A stretch of 64,000 nt of DNA from Varroa destructor (Eukaryota; Arthropoda; Arachnida; Mesostigmata; Varroidae), in NCBI RefSeq assembly GCF_002443255.2, contig NW_019211455.1, positions 5,438,597 through 5,502,596 on the forward strand. The letters run 5' to 3'. The position numbers and the translations under genes are program-made. Positions within the stretch are counted from its first letter, which is position 1; every line of letters starts with the position of its first letter. Positions 40,590-53,183 of this stretch are shown here, piece after piece. Below the pieces are notes generated by a model. The model searched no databases. It was not told where the DNA came from and saw only the letters and a list, made by a program, of their open reading frames with translations.

Positions 40590-41700
40590 CTTCTATAGTT
40601 TTTCCAAATATGATGTATTCTGCGGACTTTTAGAATAGTCTGCGTGAAGTATCTTGACCGTGGAACGCGTCCTCATTCGCAGGGGATTCCCGGAGCATGT
40701 TGTCTCATTGTTAACGCAACGTCCCTTTTTTGACTCTCGGTAGTTCCTGCTCGTAGCTTTGCAAGTTTGTGCAGTCAGGCTAGAGACCAACGAAGGAACG
40801 AATAAGCGAACAGGATCACTATGTGCCTAAACTGACGGTGGATGGACACTGTCATCATTGTCTTCAAACCACAGTCAAACCCGAAATCTCGCCCGCTCCG
40901 AGAAATTCCTGGGAGACACTCCGTCGCAATGGGTCTTCATCCTACAGTACTAGGCTACGGCAACCGAATCCCGTCAGGGCGCAAGCGAAACTGGTATCCT
41001 GATGATCGGTTTAATGTCCTTTCTGGCGAATTGCCAGCCATGGTACGCCAAGTACTGAAAATGCGGCTCACAAGCAAATGGCGTGGCGTGGCGTGGCTTG
41101 GCTTGGCTACTTGCCGCTTTGAAGCGTACCGGGGGGAAGTGGAGACTAAATTGCAGTTAAAGAAAAGGAGAAAAAGGGGCGATGAGCGACTGCGGTTTGC
41201 GTCACTTCATCTGTTTCCATTGCTTCAGGTTTCTTTTAGAGTTTAAACAAAGGCTAAGGTATGAAAAAACGACATAAGGGCGAAGAGAGAGATTTCCTGT
41301 GGATCTCTTAGGAATACGTGCTTACACACGTACATACACATACGCAAGATGTTATGAAGTAAGTTTTTTAAACTTGTGATCAACAAATCAACAATTTCTT
41401 GCGATATCACTTGTCTACTCTCAACGTACATGCAGAAAGCCCAGCCACTTTGCTCAATTCAGTGAAAACAGTTTTGGTTACGTACGCAGGCGGAGAACTA
41501 GCAATAGAAACGCTGGCTGCGCTAAAGGCACCAAGGGCAAAAGCAAAACTTAGTAATCGTGTAATTAGGAGACGGGGCGAATCGCGAGTGCGCCGATTAT
41601 TTGCTTTCTCGATTCTTCGTGCTACACTGGATAATAAAATGCCATTGTATGACGGTGCCCTCCTAGGTGCCTTCCTGTGCGTACGTGAGGCAGTGTAACT
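40590..41700. other. GC-richer patch without recognised gene
   Basis: Contains frames of 134 codons on plus (40842-41246) and 99 codons on plus (41399-41698), the latter overlapped by a 141-codon minus frame (41407-41832). Frames on both strands are open together and no domain is recognisable, so I do not call a gene. Confidence 0.3.
41080..41109 (+). repeat. Pentanucleotide minisatellite (TGGCG)3(TGGCT)3
   Basis: Three copies of tggcg run directly into three copies of tggct. The single-base switch between blocks suggests local expansion after one substitution. Confidence 0.85.
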
Positions 41701-44232
41701 ATCTAATGCGTAACACGTAGTATTCCACCTTTTAGGCTTAATTCTGATGTGATCGCCTCTTGAAATATTGCCGAATATCACTTTCTTATCTTTAAGGATA
41801 GAAGGGGTCAAGCTTCGACTTCCCGCAAACACTTAACGACTTTTTCAAACAACGCGCCGTCAGAGGGTGATTAACCGGATTCCTACGTTTCTTTTTCTCA
41901 AGCACATTGACTGATGTAGACATTCTCTTCATTTCAAACACATTGATTGGTGTAGATGTTTTTACATGCAAAGGCACGGTTTGATTAATTGCATAAATAA
42001 ATACACGATAAATACAAAATTGGATTGATGATTCATATCATTTCCGCCAACTTCACCCCGTATATTTATTTACATATGCTACATGACAAGTGTGATTAAA
42101 TATTTGGGCGTATAAACAGTATTTAGTTTTGTTACTGAATTGAAAAGAGGAATATTTAATTAGTACAGGTGCCGGGGCACGGTTGTAGTTCAGTGCTGAG
42201 GGATGCGTCCTCCGAATTCTCTTTTTTCCTGCCAAGCGATAAGCTGGTCGGTATATGGAGGCACAGTGGTTTCAGCAAGCGTCCTGAGGTTTTAACAGGT
42301 GGCCTGACAATGTTCTTCGGTACACAGTTGATGTCATTGCCATCTACTGGCTACGAGGCAAACACGGAGGTTTGCCTCTAAGCCACACTAAGCCATCTGC
42401 ACCAAGTTTAAGGAGACTTGCATCCAAAATGTCACGGACAGAGTAAGCTGTAGCTATTTGCATATAGATTTCGCTAAATTTCAGCCTATTTAATATATAC
42501 GTATGCGTCTTATTAATTGCAACCTTTTGCCATATAGATGAGGCATTAGGAAAAATAGACCGACAACCGTTCACGCTTACAAAACGGAGCACTCAATCTC
42601 GCCCCATTTCAATTATCGACCTTCTTAGTATTAGGTAGAATAAAAAACTTATGGATATACCCGTATAGGTGTGACACTTTTGAGTAACTAAAGTAGTTAT
42701 GCAGTTGTCGCTATAAAATGAATTTAAACTTACTCTAAATATTTATTACCGTTTCGATTTATTTCGATGTCTGTGTGTAGCAGTAATTCCATGAAAAAAA
42801 AAAACCAATTAAGCTCAAAACCGGTCATAAATTCAAATTCAGATAAGCTGAAAACTCAGTTGGTAAGTTTGCCCACGACGTTCAATTCCCTGCCGTTTTT
42901 TTCTTCATTACGCGTTATAGATAATAGCATCTATTATCTGAGTGATTCTTTGTTTTGAGTACGTATGAGCTCAAAAGTGCAAACAGTTATATATAGTATT
43001 AGTAGCAGAAACGTTGCTGAATCGCATCGCTTGATTCAGAAGAGTGGGATAATCCATTCAACCAATGTCCAGTTCGGTTATAACTTTCAATTATATATCA
43101 CTATCCTTAGTTTTCACCTTCATCGGCCTTCGTTCGATTACTTCGTGTGGTACCTTCCTAAAGTGATACCTCTGCCAATCGCTTTCGGTTCCCATTCGGC
43201 GCACATGCCCTCACTGTGGCTTGCCTGCATCTCGGCGTTCTAACGTGAGGAGGATCTCGTAATGCGTTACAGAGTGCGCAGCAGCTCTGTTCGTCCCTCT
43301 GCAGAACTCGTTGTCCCATACAAAACCTGCCAAAGACTGTTCGCGCCTGGAACTTTACAGCTGTGGCCTTTCGTCCTTACCCGCGTCATTTATTTCTGCC
43401 GCTTACCCTCTTACCTTCTCTACCCGGTAATGGATTCGCTAATCTGGCGTCCGAAGGTGGTAAGCCGAACCATTCCAGCAAGCAGTCCCCATGATTCTGG
43501 AACGACCGTATCTTACTGGATAGTTCAACTGACTCGACCATTGTGGAGGACAGCTTTTTATCTCATCAAAGACTGTACCCCCCCCCCTCCCCTCGTTGCA
43601 TCGTGTCCTGTGAGTAATGCGGTCAGGTCACATCACGACCACCATCCTCATTTCTAACACCGATCATTGCAGCCATTAGCACCGCTCTTTCCGTCACCCC
43701 CTAGGGGTTTCTCTGGAGGGTCTCCTAGAAGAGGCCAAATTAGAAGTATTTGTGTCCAACTGTGGCAGGCCCTTTGGCTTCTTAACAAACGCAGAAACAA
43801 CACACTTGCCATATAAATAAAAAATAGAGCGACAAATGCGATACACATCTCGATGAGCGTAAGAAAATCAAACGGTTGTCGGCGGTTATCCCTTGAGACA
43901 AATAGAAATACGTTTACAGGATTCAGGCAGGCCGATGCTACTATGCACCGAACGGATTAAATAACGATGTTAGCGCGTAGTTGTGCCAGGAAAGATGACA
44001 AAAGTACCAGTATAGATCGATAAGAACAAAGTCAAAAAATCAATTATCGAGACAAGTAGAGACTGTTTCCTGTACTAGTATAATAATAATGAGAGTTCTT
44101 ATATATTTTATATTTCACTAGCAAGTTGATGTGATGGGTAGCTACGTAAAATCGATTATGTCATGTTCCACCCATCATTAACACATATTTATACCATAAT
44201 CGTTGATTCACGTGCTTACAAATATGGTGGTC

Positions 44233-44261
44233 TAATTAACTTAACTAACTTAATTAACTTA
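44233..44261. repeat. Direct repeat of an 11-base unit
   Basis: taattaactta occurs at 44233-44243 and again at 44251-44261, with a related ctaact between. It is a short degenerate tandem repeat. Confidence 0.6.
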
Positions 44262-45257
44262 GAAATAACAGTAATAATGGAAATCTTATATTTTATTAAA
44301 CGTATATTGGACTAGCGTAAGAATATTGCGGCCTAAACAAGCGTCTCACAATTTCTTTGTCATGTATGCTGATACTGGTTAGTGTCCACTAACAACGGCT
44401 CGACTCTGAGACACTATGGGGGCACCTTCAGTTAGGACGAGAGCGCGGATTTGGCAAACCTCGTTAGGGGATAACATAGCGCACATTTGAAGCAAACAAA
44501 CTGCTGCAATAGCTCCCTTGCCGTCTTTTGCTTGTCTTCCTCGTTGAATGGATTGAAAAACGTTCCCTAAATGGCCAAATCCAGCAGCCGCCTGCCAGCA
44601 CCACGGTGACGACGACGACGACACCGAGTTTTACAACTGTTGAAGTTCCTATAGCCACACATACACGCAATCGTGTGCATCACTTTCGATAAATACAGCT
44701 ATTGCCGCTACTGCAACGGAACGAGAAAATGACAATTCCCGCCTCACGAATAAACCGCAGGGCTCTCCAACGACAGACGAGTCGTAATCCTCGCCTTCGT
44801 ATCTTCGCCGTACGTGGCGCTATTTAGCACAATATTTACATCTCTCTCAGCTGTGACAACAAATATTTGTAGGTGCAACTGGAGGCGTGTACTCCTCTTC
44901 TCAACGGGGCTAATCTCTCTGGCTGTTCTTGTTTTCAGATTGTCACAACACTCTGGTAACCTCATTCGCTATATTACACTGCTATAACTAGGACAATTCC
45001 GGCCATTCCGCCATGGCCCTGCGGCGTGTTTAATTTGATCGCGCACCCAACAGTTGTTTTAGTGATCAAAAGCGCAATTGGAATATACATAGCTACACAG
45101 TGGTGGCATTCGAACAAACAGATGAAAGTTTATAGACGGACAGGGAATGAAAGTGGGCAACGGGTATGCATTGGAAGATAACTCAGCGGAAAAACAAAAG
45201 TAGGAGATGTATTTCCTAACATTTCGTTGTTGTTATTGCTTTCCGTGGGTGTTGAGC

Positions 45258-45313
45258 GTGTTGTTGTTGTTGTTGTTGCTGCTGCTGCTGCTGGTGGTGA
45301 TGATGATGACGAC
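45258..45313. repeat. Compound trinucleotide repeat (TTG)n(CTG)n(GTG)n(ATG)n(ACG)n
   Basis: Consecutive blocks of ttg, ctg, gtg, atg and acg each differ from the previous one by a single base. On the minus strand this reads as runs of Ser, Ala or Thr in the open frame and of Asn nearby. It is either a microsatellite or, less likely, low-complexity coding sequence. Confidence 0.85.
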
Positions 45314-48300
45314 CTTTGTGTAATGCTGCGTGCGGTATTGCGACTCATATTGTCACTATGCGCTTCGTTATTGTTGTCGGCGGGGTTTTCTGTGGATTTC
45401 AACCCATTTTGCTGCAACTGCTCGCTAAACGGAACCATAGTGTTATATATCGGCAGGAAGAATAGATAGACACATAGAAATAGACTTGCTGGGACTGGCG
45501 CGATAGCAGTTGCTTGGGTCCCACTTGGGACACAAGGGTAGGGATTTCCTCAAAACGGCGGAAGATTGAATTGATCCGCCGAATCGTTAGGCCGCGTTGC
45601 GCTGGTGGTGTCCGATACCGTCCTCTTACTTCCTTTTTTTCGGCTTCGCTTTCTTGTTCTCTGTACCTCGTCTCCTTTGCCAAAGGATGGCGGTACCCGC
45701 TTACTTGGTAAGGGAGAAAGAGATGCAGTTGGTCTAACGGTGGCAGACCTTCAGCGACGAATGCAACCAAATGCATTGAAACGTCCGCAACGCGCCCGTC
45801 TGTTTGTTTATTTGTTCAAGACCGTAGCCCGATGTTGTGGCAGGGCCAGAACCCGAACCGCGCCCATCAAAGTCCCTGGCATCTTTTTTTTTGTCGACAA
45901 GCCGCCACATTAGGATAGTTCTGTCCGACTGCTGTTGCTTTTTCCTCGTTTTATTTTGACCGTTTACTGCTCGTTGTGCTCCTGTTTGGCATGCGGACGA
46001 CGGTGCACTAGCATCGAATAAAGACTAGATACAGAGGAAGGCAGCTAGGCGTCATCGCTGTTCATTGGCAAGGCTGCCAATTGATAGCAAAACTTAATTT
46101 TATTCACTATTATTTTTGTTTAAGGACTAAAAATCCGTTCGTTTTTGTCTTCGCTCCAAATGTGTGTATGCTCACTGATACAAGAAGACAAAACACACGA
46201 CCAAACAATACTATTAGACTAATCATTATTATAGTAATGAAAACGTGTCTGACAGACATACATGCGGTAGAATACCGCGCTAACCTCGCGATGTATAAAC
46301 ACGAGTTTGAAGGCAGCGCCAATGAACAATTCTGTTAGAGAACATTTTTTGAGCAAGTATGATCTTTAACGTTCTCACACTTTTGTGGCCTAAGTCGTTT
46401 CTTCCGAAGCTGGTTTTACGTACTAACCTCTTAGATTTCTGCTAGGATAATGCTTTGTATCTCGCAGAGCACAGTATCTGTTGAAACCATATTTTCAAAG
46501 TAGCTGTGCGTAATTGTTATACATATAATATGCGACTTGGCCTTTAACCTTCCTAAAAAGTGCGAAAATGTATACCACGTGAGTGGGTACTACAAGGATG
46601 TGTTAAATGCGGAGTAGATCATGTGGAAATGGCTGTGGATGGGGACAGTCTCAGCCAATTAAACTCTCAGATATTGAAATAACCTGTGAACTAACTTTCA
46701 TACATCAACGGATTGAAACTACTGCGGTTTTACCCCAGCCAGGCCTTTGTCCTAGTGCCTAGTCACAGGCCCACCCTCACCGCTGGAACGACCTTAAAGC
46801 GAAGCGACCTTTTGGTGATCTTTAGATGCTTTTTTTGCGAAATCTCAGTGACAGCGATTATCTATAAGACTCAGTGAATTACAATGTTTAATTTAGCTTG
46901 AAAAAATGAAACCACCTTTAAACATGCTACTCCTAGATTCTAAAATATCTTGTAAAGATCTTTACGGGCCATTGTTAATTCTTCACATCTTCTCGTTTTT
47001 CGTTTGATACAACAAATAATAATAATAAATAAAAACAAAACGTTTTAGGAGTCTTAGATATTCGTGTACGTGTCTGACATTTTTTCAGCAACCGCCCTTT
47101 GCCGTGATTGTGTAGACATGTATAGCGTCTTTGTTTAAAAATGCTTGGCCATACTCGACTACGGACGGCTTCTTTAAGGGCATGCCAAACTTTTTAGGAT
47201 CTCATGGCCTCGTTCGCCAGATAGGCCGAATCTAACACAAAAGCCTCCCAGTAGGCACTGGACCAGGCAATGCAGCTGTGCATGTGCCAGGTTTACCTTA
47301 GCGGTATGCTACCCCATTGGTTTTCTGGATGAGATATCTGCTGGTATTTTACTTCTATCCTTTTAGTAGTCCTATTGTCTTCTTGTTGCTGGCAGAGCCG
47401 TACCCGTCACGGCTACCCCTTTCTTTTGCGTCCTGTTCAGACCTCCTGGACGGTTGAGCCAGCGCGATGTCCTCACGGATATTTTTCCTCTGCCAGTGTC
47501 ACAGTGATGTAATTAATCTTGAACGAGAAGAGGCCGTCAAGGACAAGCTCCTACAGTCTCATTTGGTCCCTCTTGTTTTCGGTCCGTCCAGCGAAAACAC
47601 TGATATCGATCAGAACCATATACGTCTGATATCTGGCAGATTTCTTAGATTTTCCTACCTAACCTTTTTCCGCGCATTCTGTGGGTAACATCGACTTCAT
47701 ATTCTTCGGAATCAGGTCAAATATCGAACAAAGAAATAAGGAGAGTACATAACATTGTGGCTTAGGTCCTTTCCTGTTGCAATGACAGATTTAGTTCTAG
47801 ACAAGGTAAAACCAACGCCCCATGATATGTGATAACAGTTATATATTGTAGTATATAATGTTGCATATGTACGTTCTGTACTAATTTATTAACAAGGTTC
47901 AATATTTACCAAAATTTCTCAGCAGCATAAATACTTCCTATTGCTCACTTAATTTGTGTATACGTTACTGTGTTGTATCAACGAAAATATTAAGTGTATA
48001 AAAATCCATCGATAATGACGTGTGTCCAATGTTCTCGAACAGAATGGTCAACTATAGCAATTCTAACATGTAACATCTCATTTACGTTAAATTGTCGCCA
48101 GTGGTACATCCCGATAAATGACAGTGTCGAATCTGTCGGGCGTCGCAGTCACTTATTGCAATAAGTAGCGGAAGCAGATCTTCAAAACGTAACGTGAATA
48201 ACGGCATCGTGCAAGCAAAAACGTTGATCTTTGCAGTCATCAGATCGTGTTCACTGTTTCTTCTCTAGAGTGTGAACTTCTCTGGAAGTTGTAACTACCT

Positions 48301-49734
48301 TCTAGGAAAGCGTCTTGTATTATGGCTGCCTAGACGTATAATTTTAACGCTAAACATCCTAAACGGAAAACATATTTCCGTGATTCGACAACTAAATTGA
48401 ATGGGCTACGACTGACCGCAGTATCCCAACTGCTGGAAAGTTATTTATACCCAACCGGCTCCGTTTTGTTATCTGATGCCACAATCTACCCTTCTAGTCA
48501 ACGGTCGACGAAGTCGTTTCAGAATGCTGGATTAAGAAAATATCGTCCTTTTTGGGTTCGTTCGGCGCTGTATCCGGTTGTTTTGCTTTTTTAGGGCTTG
48601 GTGACCAATTCATTGTCGGCCAGCGTAGTCCCGATGGGCCGCAACAGGCTAAACAGAATAACGATGGAATAATTGCGAAACATACAAAGGCAAAAGGGCA
48701 AGAGGGAAGTTTTGCCAGCAATAGCGCAGTCGTCAGCATTTGCAGGGAAAACGTGATCCCTGACGCCATTTACCTCTCGTGTCTAAATCATCTTCAACTT
48801 GAATAAAACGACCTCACCATTTTCACCATTGTAATAATGTCGTTTGGCTTCGGTCATTAAAAAAGCGGATGGGGCAAGGTCAGAATAAATGAAACAGGAT
48901 TATAGTCAAAACAACTACAGCGTAGGTGAGTAGGGCTTGCCAAATGAAAATTGCCCTTAGATGATAGCTCTTCTTGGTAAGTACAATGGGATGAGCGAAG
49001 GGAATCGAAATACACTGTAAAATGAAGCGGACTGGTAAACGGATTCATGATTATATCTTTGACCATACTATGACCCATTGTTTCATTTTCAAAAATAGAA
49101 ATATATTTGGTCTTTTTTTAAACGCATAGGCTGTTCCACTCCACAAATTGTGAAATTATTTCTCCTAGATGTTTGTAGATTATATTTGATTGTAGCCATG
49201 CTTGTTGACTCCCTTATGCAATCGGCATATACAGTAACTTTTGTTCCCTTGTACGTTAACCAAGCTTGAAGTTTACACTTGGAGAAAAAATCTATTTAAA
49301 AGACACAAAACGAATTTAATTTGAATCAAGTCGACCTAAAGCGTGCTTATTGTTACAGTTTATAAGATAAATTATCACTGCATCTGTGAGATACTAAAGG
49401 TTGTATAACGACAGCACAACGGATACTTCTATTGTCTTCCCGGAATAGTAAGTTGATTGATATTGTACGTTATACTTGAATGTTCTCGTATTGTGCGGAA
49501 CATTTTCTTTTTCCAACGGTACGGCCATGATCCTAATCGATCTTTTTCTCGAAACTTCTCTGCTATGAGCCAAACAGTCGTGAGCCTCATCGCAGCAATA
49601 GCCGTCCGTACCCCCACGCCCAGCATACCGAATAACGTAAACAAAATTAAGTCCGATTCTCCGGCAAATCGATCTTGCAAGGCCAATAGGGATGCAATTA
49701 TTATTATAAATAAAGGACCACTTAATTATATCAT

Positions 49735-49740
49735 TTTATT
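49735..49740 (-). promoter_or_regulatory. Possible polyadenylation signal overlapping the lectin stop codon
   Basis: Read on the minus strand, the lectin gene ends cgttaataaaatga. The hexamer AATAAA starts within its TAA stop codon, which is itself followed by a second in-frame TAA. A cleavage site 10 to 30 bases on would give a 3' untranslated region of almost no length. A more distant signal cannot be excluded. Confidence 0.4.
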
Positions 49741-50903
49741 AACGATAGGTTTTTCCAGCAGGCTTTGTCAACGGTGACAATGGCTCCCGTTCGGTATCGT
49801 TGGCCCGTTCAGTATTTGCAGACGTCACCAGCTTGTTTATTTCCTGAATATAGTCTTGGATAGCTCTATAATCAATAATTTTTTGCGATACAGTTACTGT
49901 TTGAAACCAATTGCGATTAATATAAAATAGCTGACGAACATTTGGCGGGCGCTGACAGTCACGAAGCACGAGACCTCCGTGCTCCGATGCCTCATCAATA
50001 GTAACACACTGGTCTGGATATAAAGATGAATTGATCGTAAACAGAATATCACCGTACTGTGTAGTATGGTCATACTGTAGTTCCAGATGCCACCGCTGTT
50101 GACGAGTTCCCGAACAACGAGCTGTACCCACATCGGAGTTACGGAGACCTCCTTGACATTCAAGGCACATCGGCATAAATGGCTTGTGGACTCGAAGCAT
50201 CGGCCCGTCAAAATTCCACTTCAGCCAACCCCGTGCAGGACAGTTTTCGTTGAATTGTACCTGAGAACAACACAACATATAGCTTTTGTTTTTTTATAGC
50301 ATAAATGCAACCAAGAACACTCGTATGTGTATAACATTAGTGGATATGTGCACTGACGGCTAGATTTTATGAAGATGTTCCACACAGCATCCGTCCACAA
50401 ATATAAGCGCTTATTTAAGCTAAATCGTTTCTCTTTCACAGTCAATCGAATGGCTGGACTTTGCAACCTGCAGAAAACACCATTTAATATCATTATTTTC
50501 AAGTATATTTGCAGCCGACCATACACTCGAGCAGTCAGAAAGAATTATATCATACGTTCAAAGTTTACCTTGAAATTCTACGTATGACCCTGAAGAAGAA
50601 TGTTCTGGCTACTGGAATCAACTGATAGTAAACAATCTAATGAGTGATTTGGTGTCGTACCTGTCGAAATCCAATACTGCAACAACCGGCGTCAAGACAA
50701 CCCTTATTCCATTCTGTCCGAATATACTGGCCTCGATCTTGAATGATTTCGGCTCTCGTGTCTTGATACGTCTTTGTCAGCCACTGAATAGTGCCGAAAT
50801 TCGGTACCATCTGGCTAAGAGTCAATGGCGCTAAAAGCGTAGCCATTATGGCCCAAACAACGCGTGGTGAAAGGACAGACGGTGAAGCACTCCTTGAAAG
50901 CAT
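49739..50903 (-). CDS. Secreted ricin-B-type (beta-trefoil) lectin-like protein, two exons
   Basis: Predicted 254-residue carbohydrate-binding protein that probably enters the secretory pathway. Exon 1 is 50903-50661 (81 codons) and exon 2 is 50260-49739 (173 codons plus TAA). The 400-base intron has donor cgacag/gtacga and acceptor ttgttctcag and is phase 0 at both sides. Residues 1-31 look like a signal peptide with basic residues followed by VVWAIMATLLAPLTLS. The lectin region (about 69-195) shows three repeats: CLDAGCC to GWLKW, CLEC to QQRW (Gln136-Trp138), and CVTID to RQLF. This matches the ricin-B pattern of Cys-Leu-Asp and Q-x-W. Cysteines are at 69, 74, 75, 88, 113, 116, 130, 166 and 183, and possible N-glycosylation sites at Asn158 and Asn235. 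A charged tail of about 55 residues follows. The start at 50903 keeps the basic n-region. Met20 is a possible shorter start. Ricin-B domains often end polypeptide GalNAc-transferases, but no catalytic exon was seen upstream on this strand. An acceptor-like tttgtttcctgtgtcag just 5' of exon 1 leaves open that more exons exist. The gene is antisense within the presumed Ig-gene intron. Confidence 0.68.
50261..50660 (-). other. Intron of the lectin-like gene
   Basis: A 400-base GT-AG intron, read on the minus strand from gtacgacacc to gttgttctcag. Phase 0 on both sides joins ...SIGFRQ to VQFNENCP... without a stop, inside the first beta-trefoil repeat. Confidence 0.7.
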
Positions 50904-53058
50904 CACGTTTGCAAAAGCTCTTTTGACTTCTGGGTTAGATGATGCTGACACAGGAAACAAATCTGTTCAAGTCTATTTGACTGCTGCTCAGCAACCAGGT
51001 TTGAAGTGCAACTTTTTTTAGGGAGAGGGCGAACCATTTAGCTCTTCACCAGCGACATCTTGTGGTAAAGTTTGTTTACTAAACTTTCATGGGGCGCGCC
51101 AACGACCAGGAGATTTTTTCTAACAATATGCTCTAAACGGGACCATGTGTAATAAAGGTACAGTGTGCAGAGAAATAAATTTGTTTTTGGAATTGAGCTA
51201 GTTATTAGCAACACTAGTGCAACAAAGTACATACGAATTAAATGATAGATGTTAATTTAGTGTGTATTGCAGTGTTTATAGTAAACCTGGTGCCAATCCG
51301 ATGGCCTAATATGGGGCTTTGGCGCGCCACTGTGGAAGACTATATCCATGAAGTGAGTGGGCGTACTCTATCTCGCATACCCTCTCAAAGCGGGAGCTGT
51401 AGTGTGCCATAAGATTTTCTCGAGTTCTGCCGCAGGGCAGGCTTAACGATACTGTGACATACAAGTGCGCAGGAGAGTTCCGAAGTGCAGGCGGTGGGAT
51501 GCTTCGATATTGTAGAGGACTTAGACTAAGCGGGCCTCGTTGTGCCCTTTATGCCTGTGTCTGGGCACCAAGGGCATCCAGTGACCGATCGGCAAGCCAC
51601 TCGAAAGCTCAGCATTTCACATGCGGATGCTGAGCGATCTAGCTAACTGGAAATCGGGTCCAAATAATTCAAAACACACACAATCCAACCCCTGATTGCT
51701 GAGCTGGCCCTACCTGGAAAACAAAAACATTCGAAGAGGTGAAGGGCAGAATTGTGCACTCACTGATCAGCTTCAAATCGTTTATTTTAACACTTGATGG
51801 TAAAGTTGGCACGAGAACAAAATGTAGGCACAATTTTTGCGACTATAGCTGTGGGCATTGCAGTCTGTCTCAGTAGCCCCAGCTAACCTAATAGACTATT
51901 CTATATATTAATATCATTTACAAAATATTTAATAATAATATACATGTTAAAGGTCATAACCTTCCACAGGATTCTAAAAGGACGAATCGTTCAAATACAA
52001 TTTCAAGATCGGATTCAACATTTTACCCACCCAGTGCTATATGTTATGAGTAAAAAACAGAATGAAATAATGCCAACACGCACGTGTCGTGAAAAACTTA
52101 CTTGATACATTGTAAGTTATCACAGTTACTCTTGCAATTCAACATTGCCAAAAACAATCTATCACTAATCAACTTCTAAAGGTTAACTGTCTACATTGTT
52201 TCCACATTTTTTACAGAACGGTTTTCTTCCTAATTTAACGCGCTATTATATTAGGATAGAGGAACAAAGGCTATACGAGAAGCAGACGTGTTACATGTAA
52301 GCGTAGAAAAAAATAATTCGGCTCCCGCCAAAAAGGCAGTCGTTGTCAAAGCGTCCGAAAGAATCGGTCAATATATATTTATTTGTTGGTCGATCTCGAT
52401 TGAGTCTCCGCTTCTTGATGCATTATGCACAGAAGACAAATGTTATCCCTCTTTGATCATGCTTTAAAAGCGATTTTTAAACGAGTTGATCGATCTTCCT
52501 TTTCGAGTGCCAAAGCTTTCATTGTCTTCGCTGGTGCCTCTATCTGGCGTATACACCAAACGTGGCTTCTTAATGCACCGTCCTGTTTTATGTTTACGTA
52601 AAGCAGACAGGCAGGCAGGCAGGCAGCAGGGCTGAATCGAAAGGAAACAGCAGGTGGTAGCGAGCTGCAACAAAAAAAAATTCTGTTGGTTTTACAAATA
52701 TAAAAAAAATATTGGAAAAGTGTACTGGAAATTATTGTACCGCACCAAAAAACGAGGTTAAAACGTAAATGTCGACCGCTGCATTAGTGGTTTGAATGTC
52801 TGGCGTATTTAGTGTATACAAAAATGTTCTATGCATAGGAGTAACTCTAATTTGGAAAATATGGCTAGGCCAATAATGGTCTTATATTAAGTAGGCAGAC
52901 TTATACAAGTCAAAAACCTACAGCACAGTATTAATCAAAGCACTCGATTATAGGCTTACTATGGAAATGTGATTCTTACCTTTTTGTGTTATTTCTATTA
53001 ACTAACTTGCTCCAGAGACTTCTCCATAATAATTTTATAATCCCTGTGTAATTTTTAG
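50904..53058. other. Non-coding sequence between the lectin gene and Ig exon B
   Basis: AT-rich sequence with no recognised exon. The part next to 50904 would hold the lectin promoter and 5' untranslated region on the minus strand. No clear TATA box was seen there. A CAGG microsatellite lies at 52608-52626. Confidence 0.45.
52608..52626. repeat. (CAGG)n microsatellite
   Basis: Four complete copies of cagg plus a partial one, seen directly. Confidence 0.85.
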
Positions 53059-53183
53059 TGCCTGCAAAAATCAGCGGTGGCCGGCGTTGGTTCAATGTTA
53101 CGTACGGCCAGAAACTTCTTCTCGAATGTCAGGCACGAGGTGAGCCTGCGCCACAGATTATCTGGCTCTATCACGGCGAACCG
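53059..53183 (+). CDS. Ig-like domain exon B (first half of an Ig domain), partial CDS
   Basis: 125-base exon encoding strands A to C of an I-set-like Ig domain. The acceptor tgtgtaatttttag ends at 53058 and the donor gtaagc begins at 53184. It enters in phase 1 and leaves in phase 0, so the domain is split by an intron just after the core tryptophan. The peptide begins PAKISGGRRWFNVTYGQ, carries the first Ig cysteine in KLLLECQARGEPAPQ and the core tryptophan in IIWLYHGEP. It also has an N-V-T glycosylation site. Entry phase matches the exit phase of exon A at 19844-20356, so it is probably the next domain of the same protein. The second half of the domain, with the D-x-G-x-Y-x-C motif, was not found in the remaining 10.8 kb and is probably outside the window. 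Reading through the donor gives 43 further codons to a TAG at 53310-53312, which do not complete an Ig fold. Confidence 0.8.

Larger units (their letters stand above)
43100..46050. other. GC-richer segments with trinucleotide repeats, no recognised gene
   Basis: Includes a 10-C run at 43578-43587, a compound trinucleotide repeat at 45258-45313 and overlapping frames of 131 codons on plus (43262-43657), 125 codons on minus (45399-45776) and 102 codons on minus (45130-45438). The 102-codon frame reads as Asn, Ser, Ala and Thr homopolymer runs because of the trinucleotide repeat. No domain or convincing splice pair was found. Confidence 0.3.
20357..53058 (+). other. Probable 32.7-kb intron between Ig exons A and B
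   Basis: The donor gtgagt at 20357 and the acceptor ending tttttag at 53058 are phase-compatible (exon A ends after one codon base, exon B starts with two). The junction codon would be ATG (Met) in a typical inter-domain linker. No further plus-strand Ig or fibronectin exon was recognised between them, although a short divergent exon could have been missed. The interval holds a minus-strand lectin gene, several GC-rich islands and many simple repeats. That the two exons belong to one gene is inferred from shared family, strand and phase. Confidence 0.55.
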
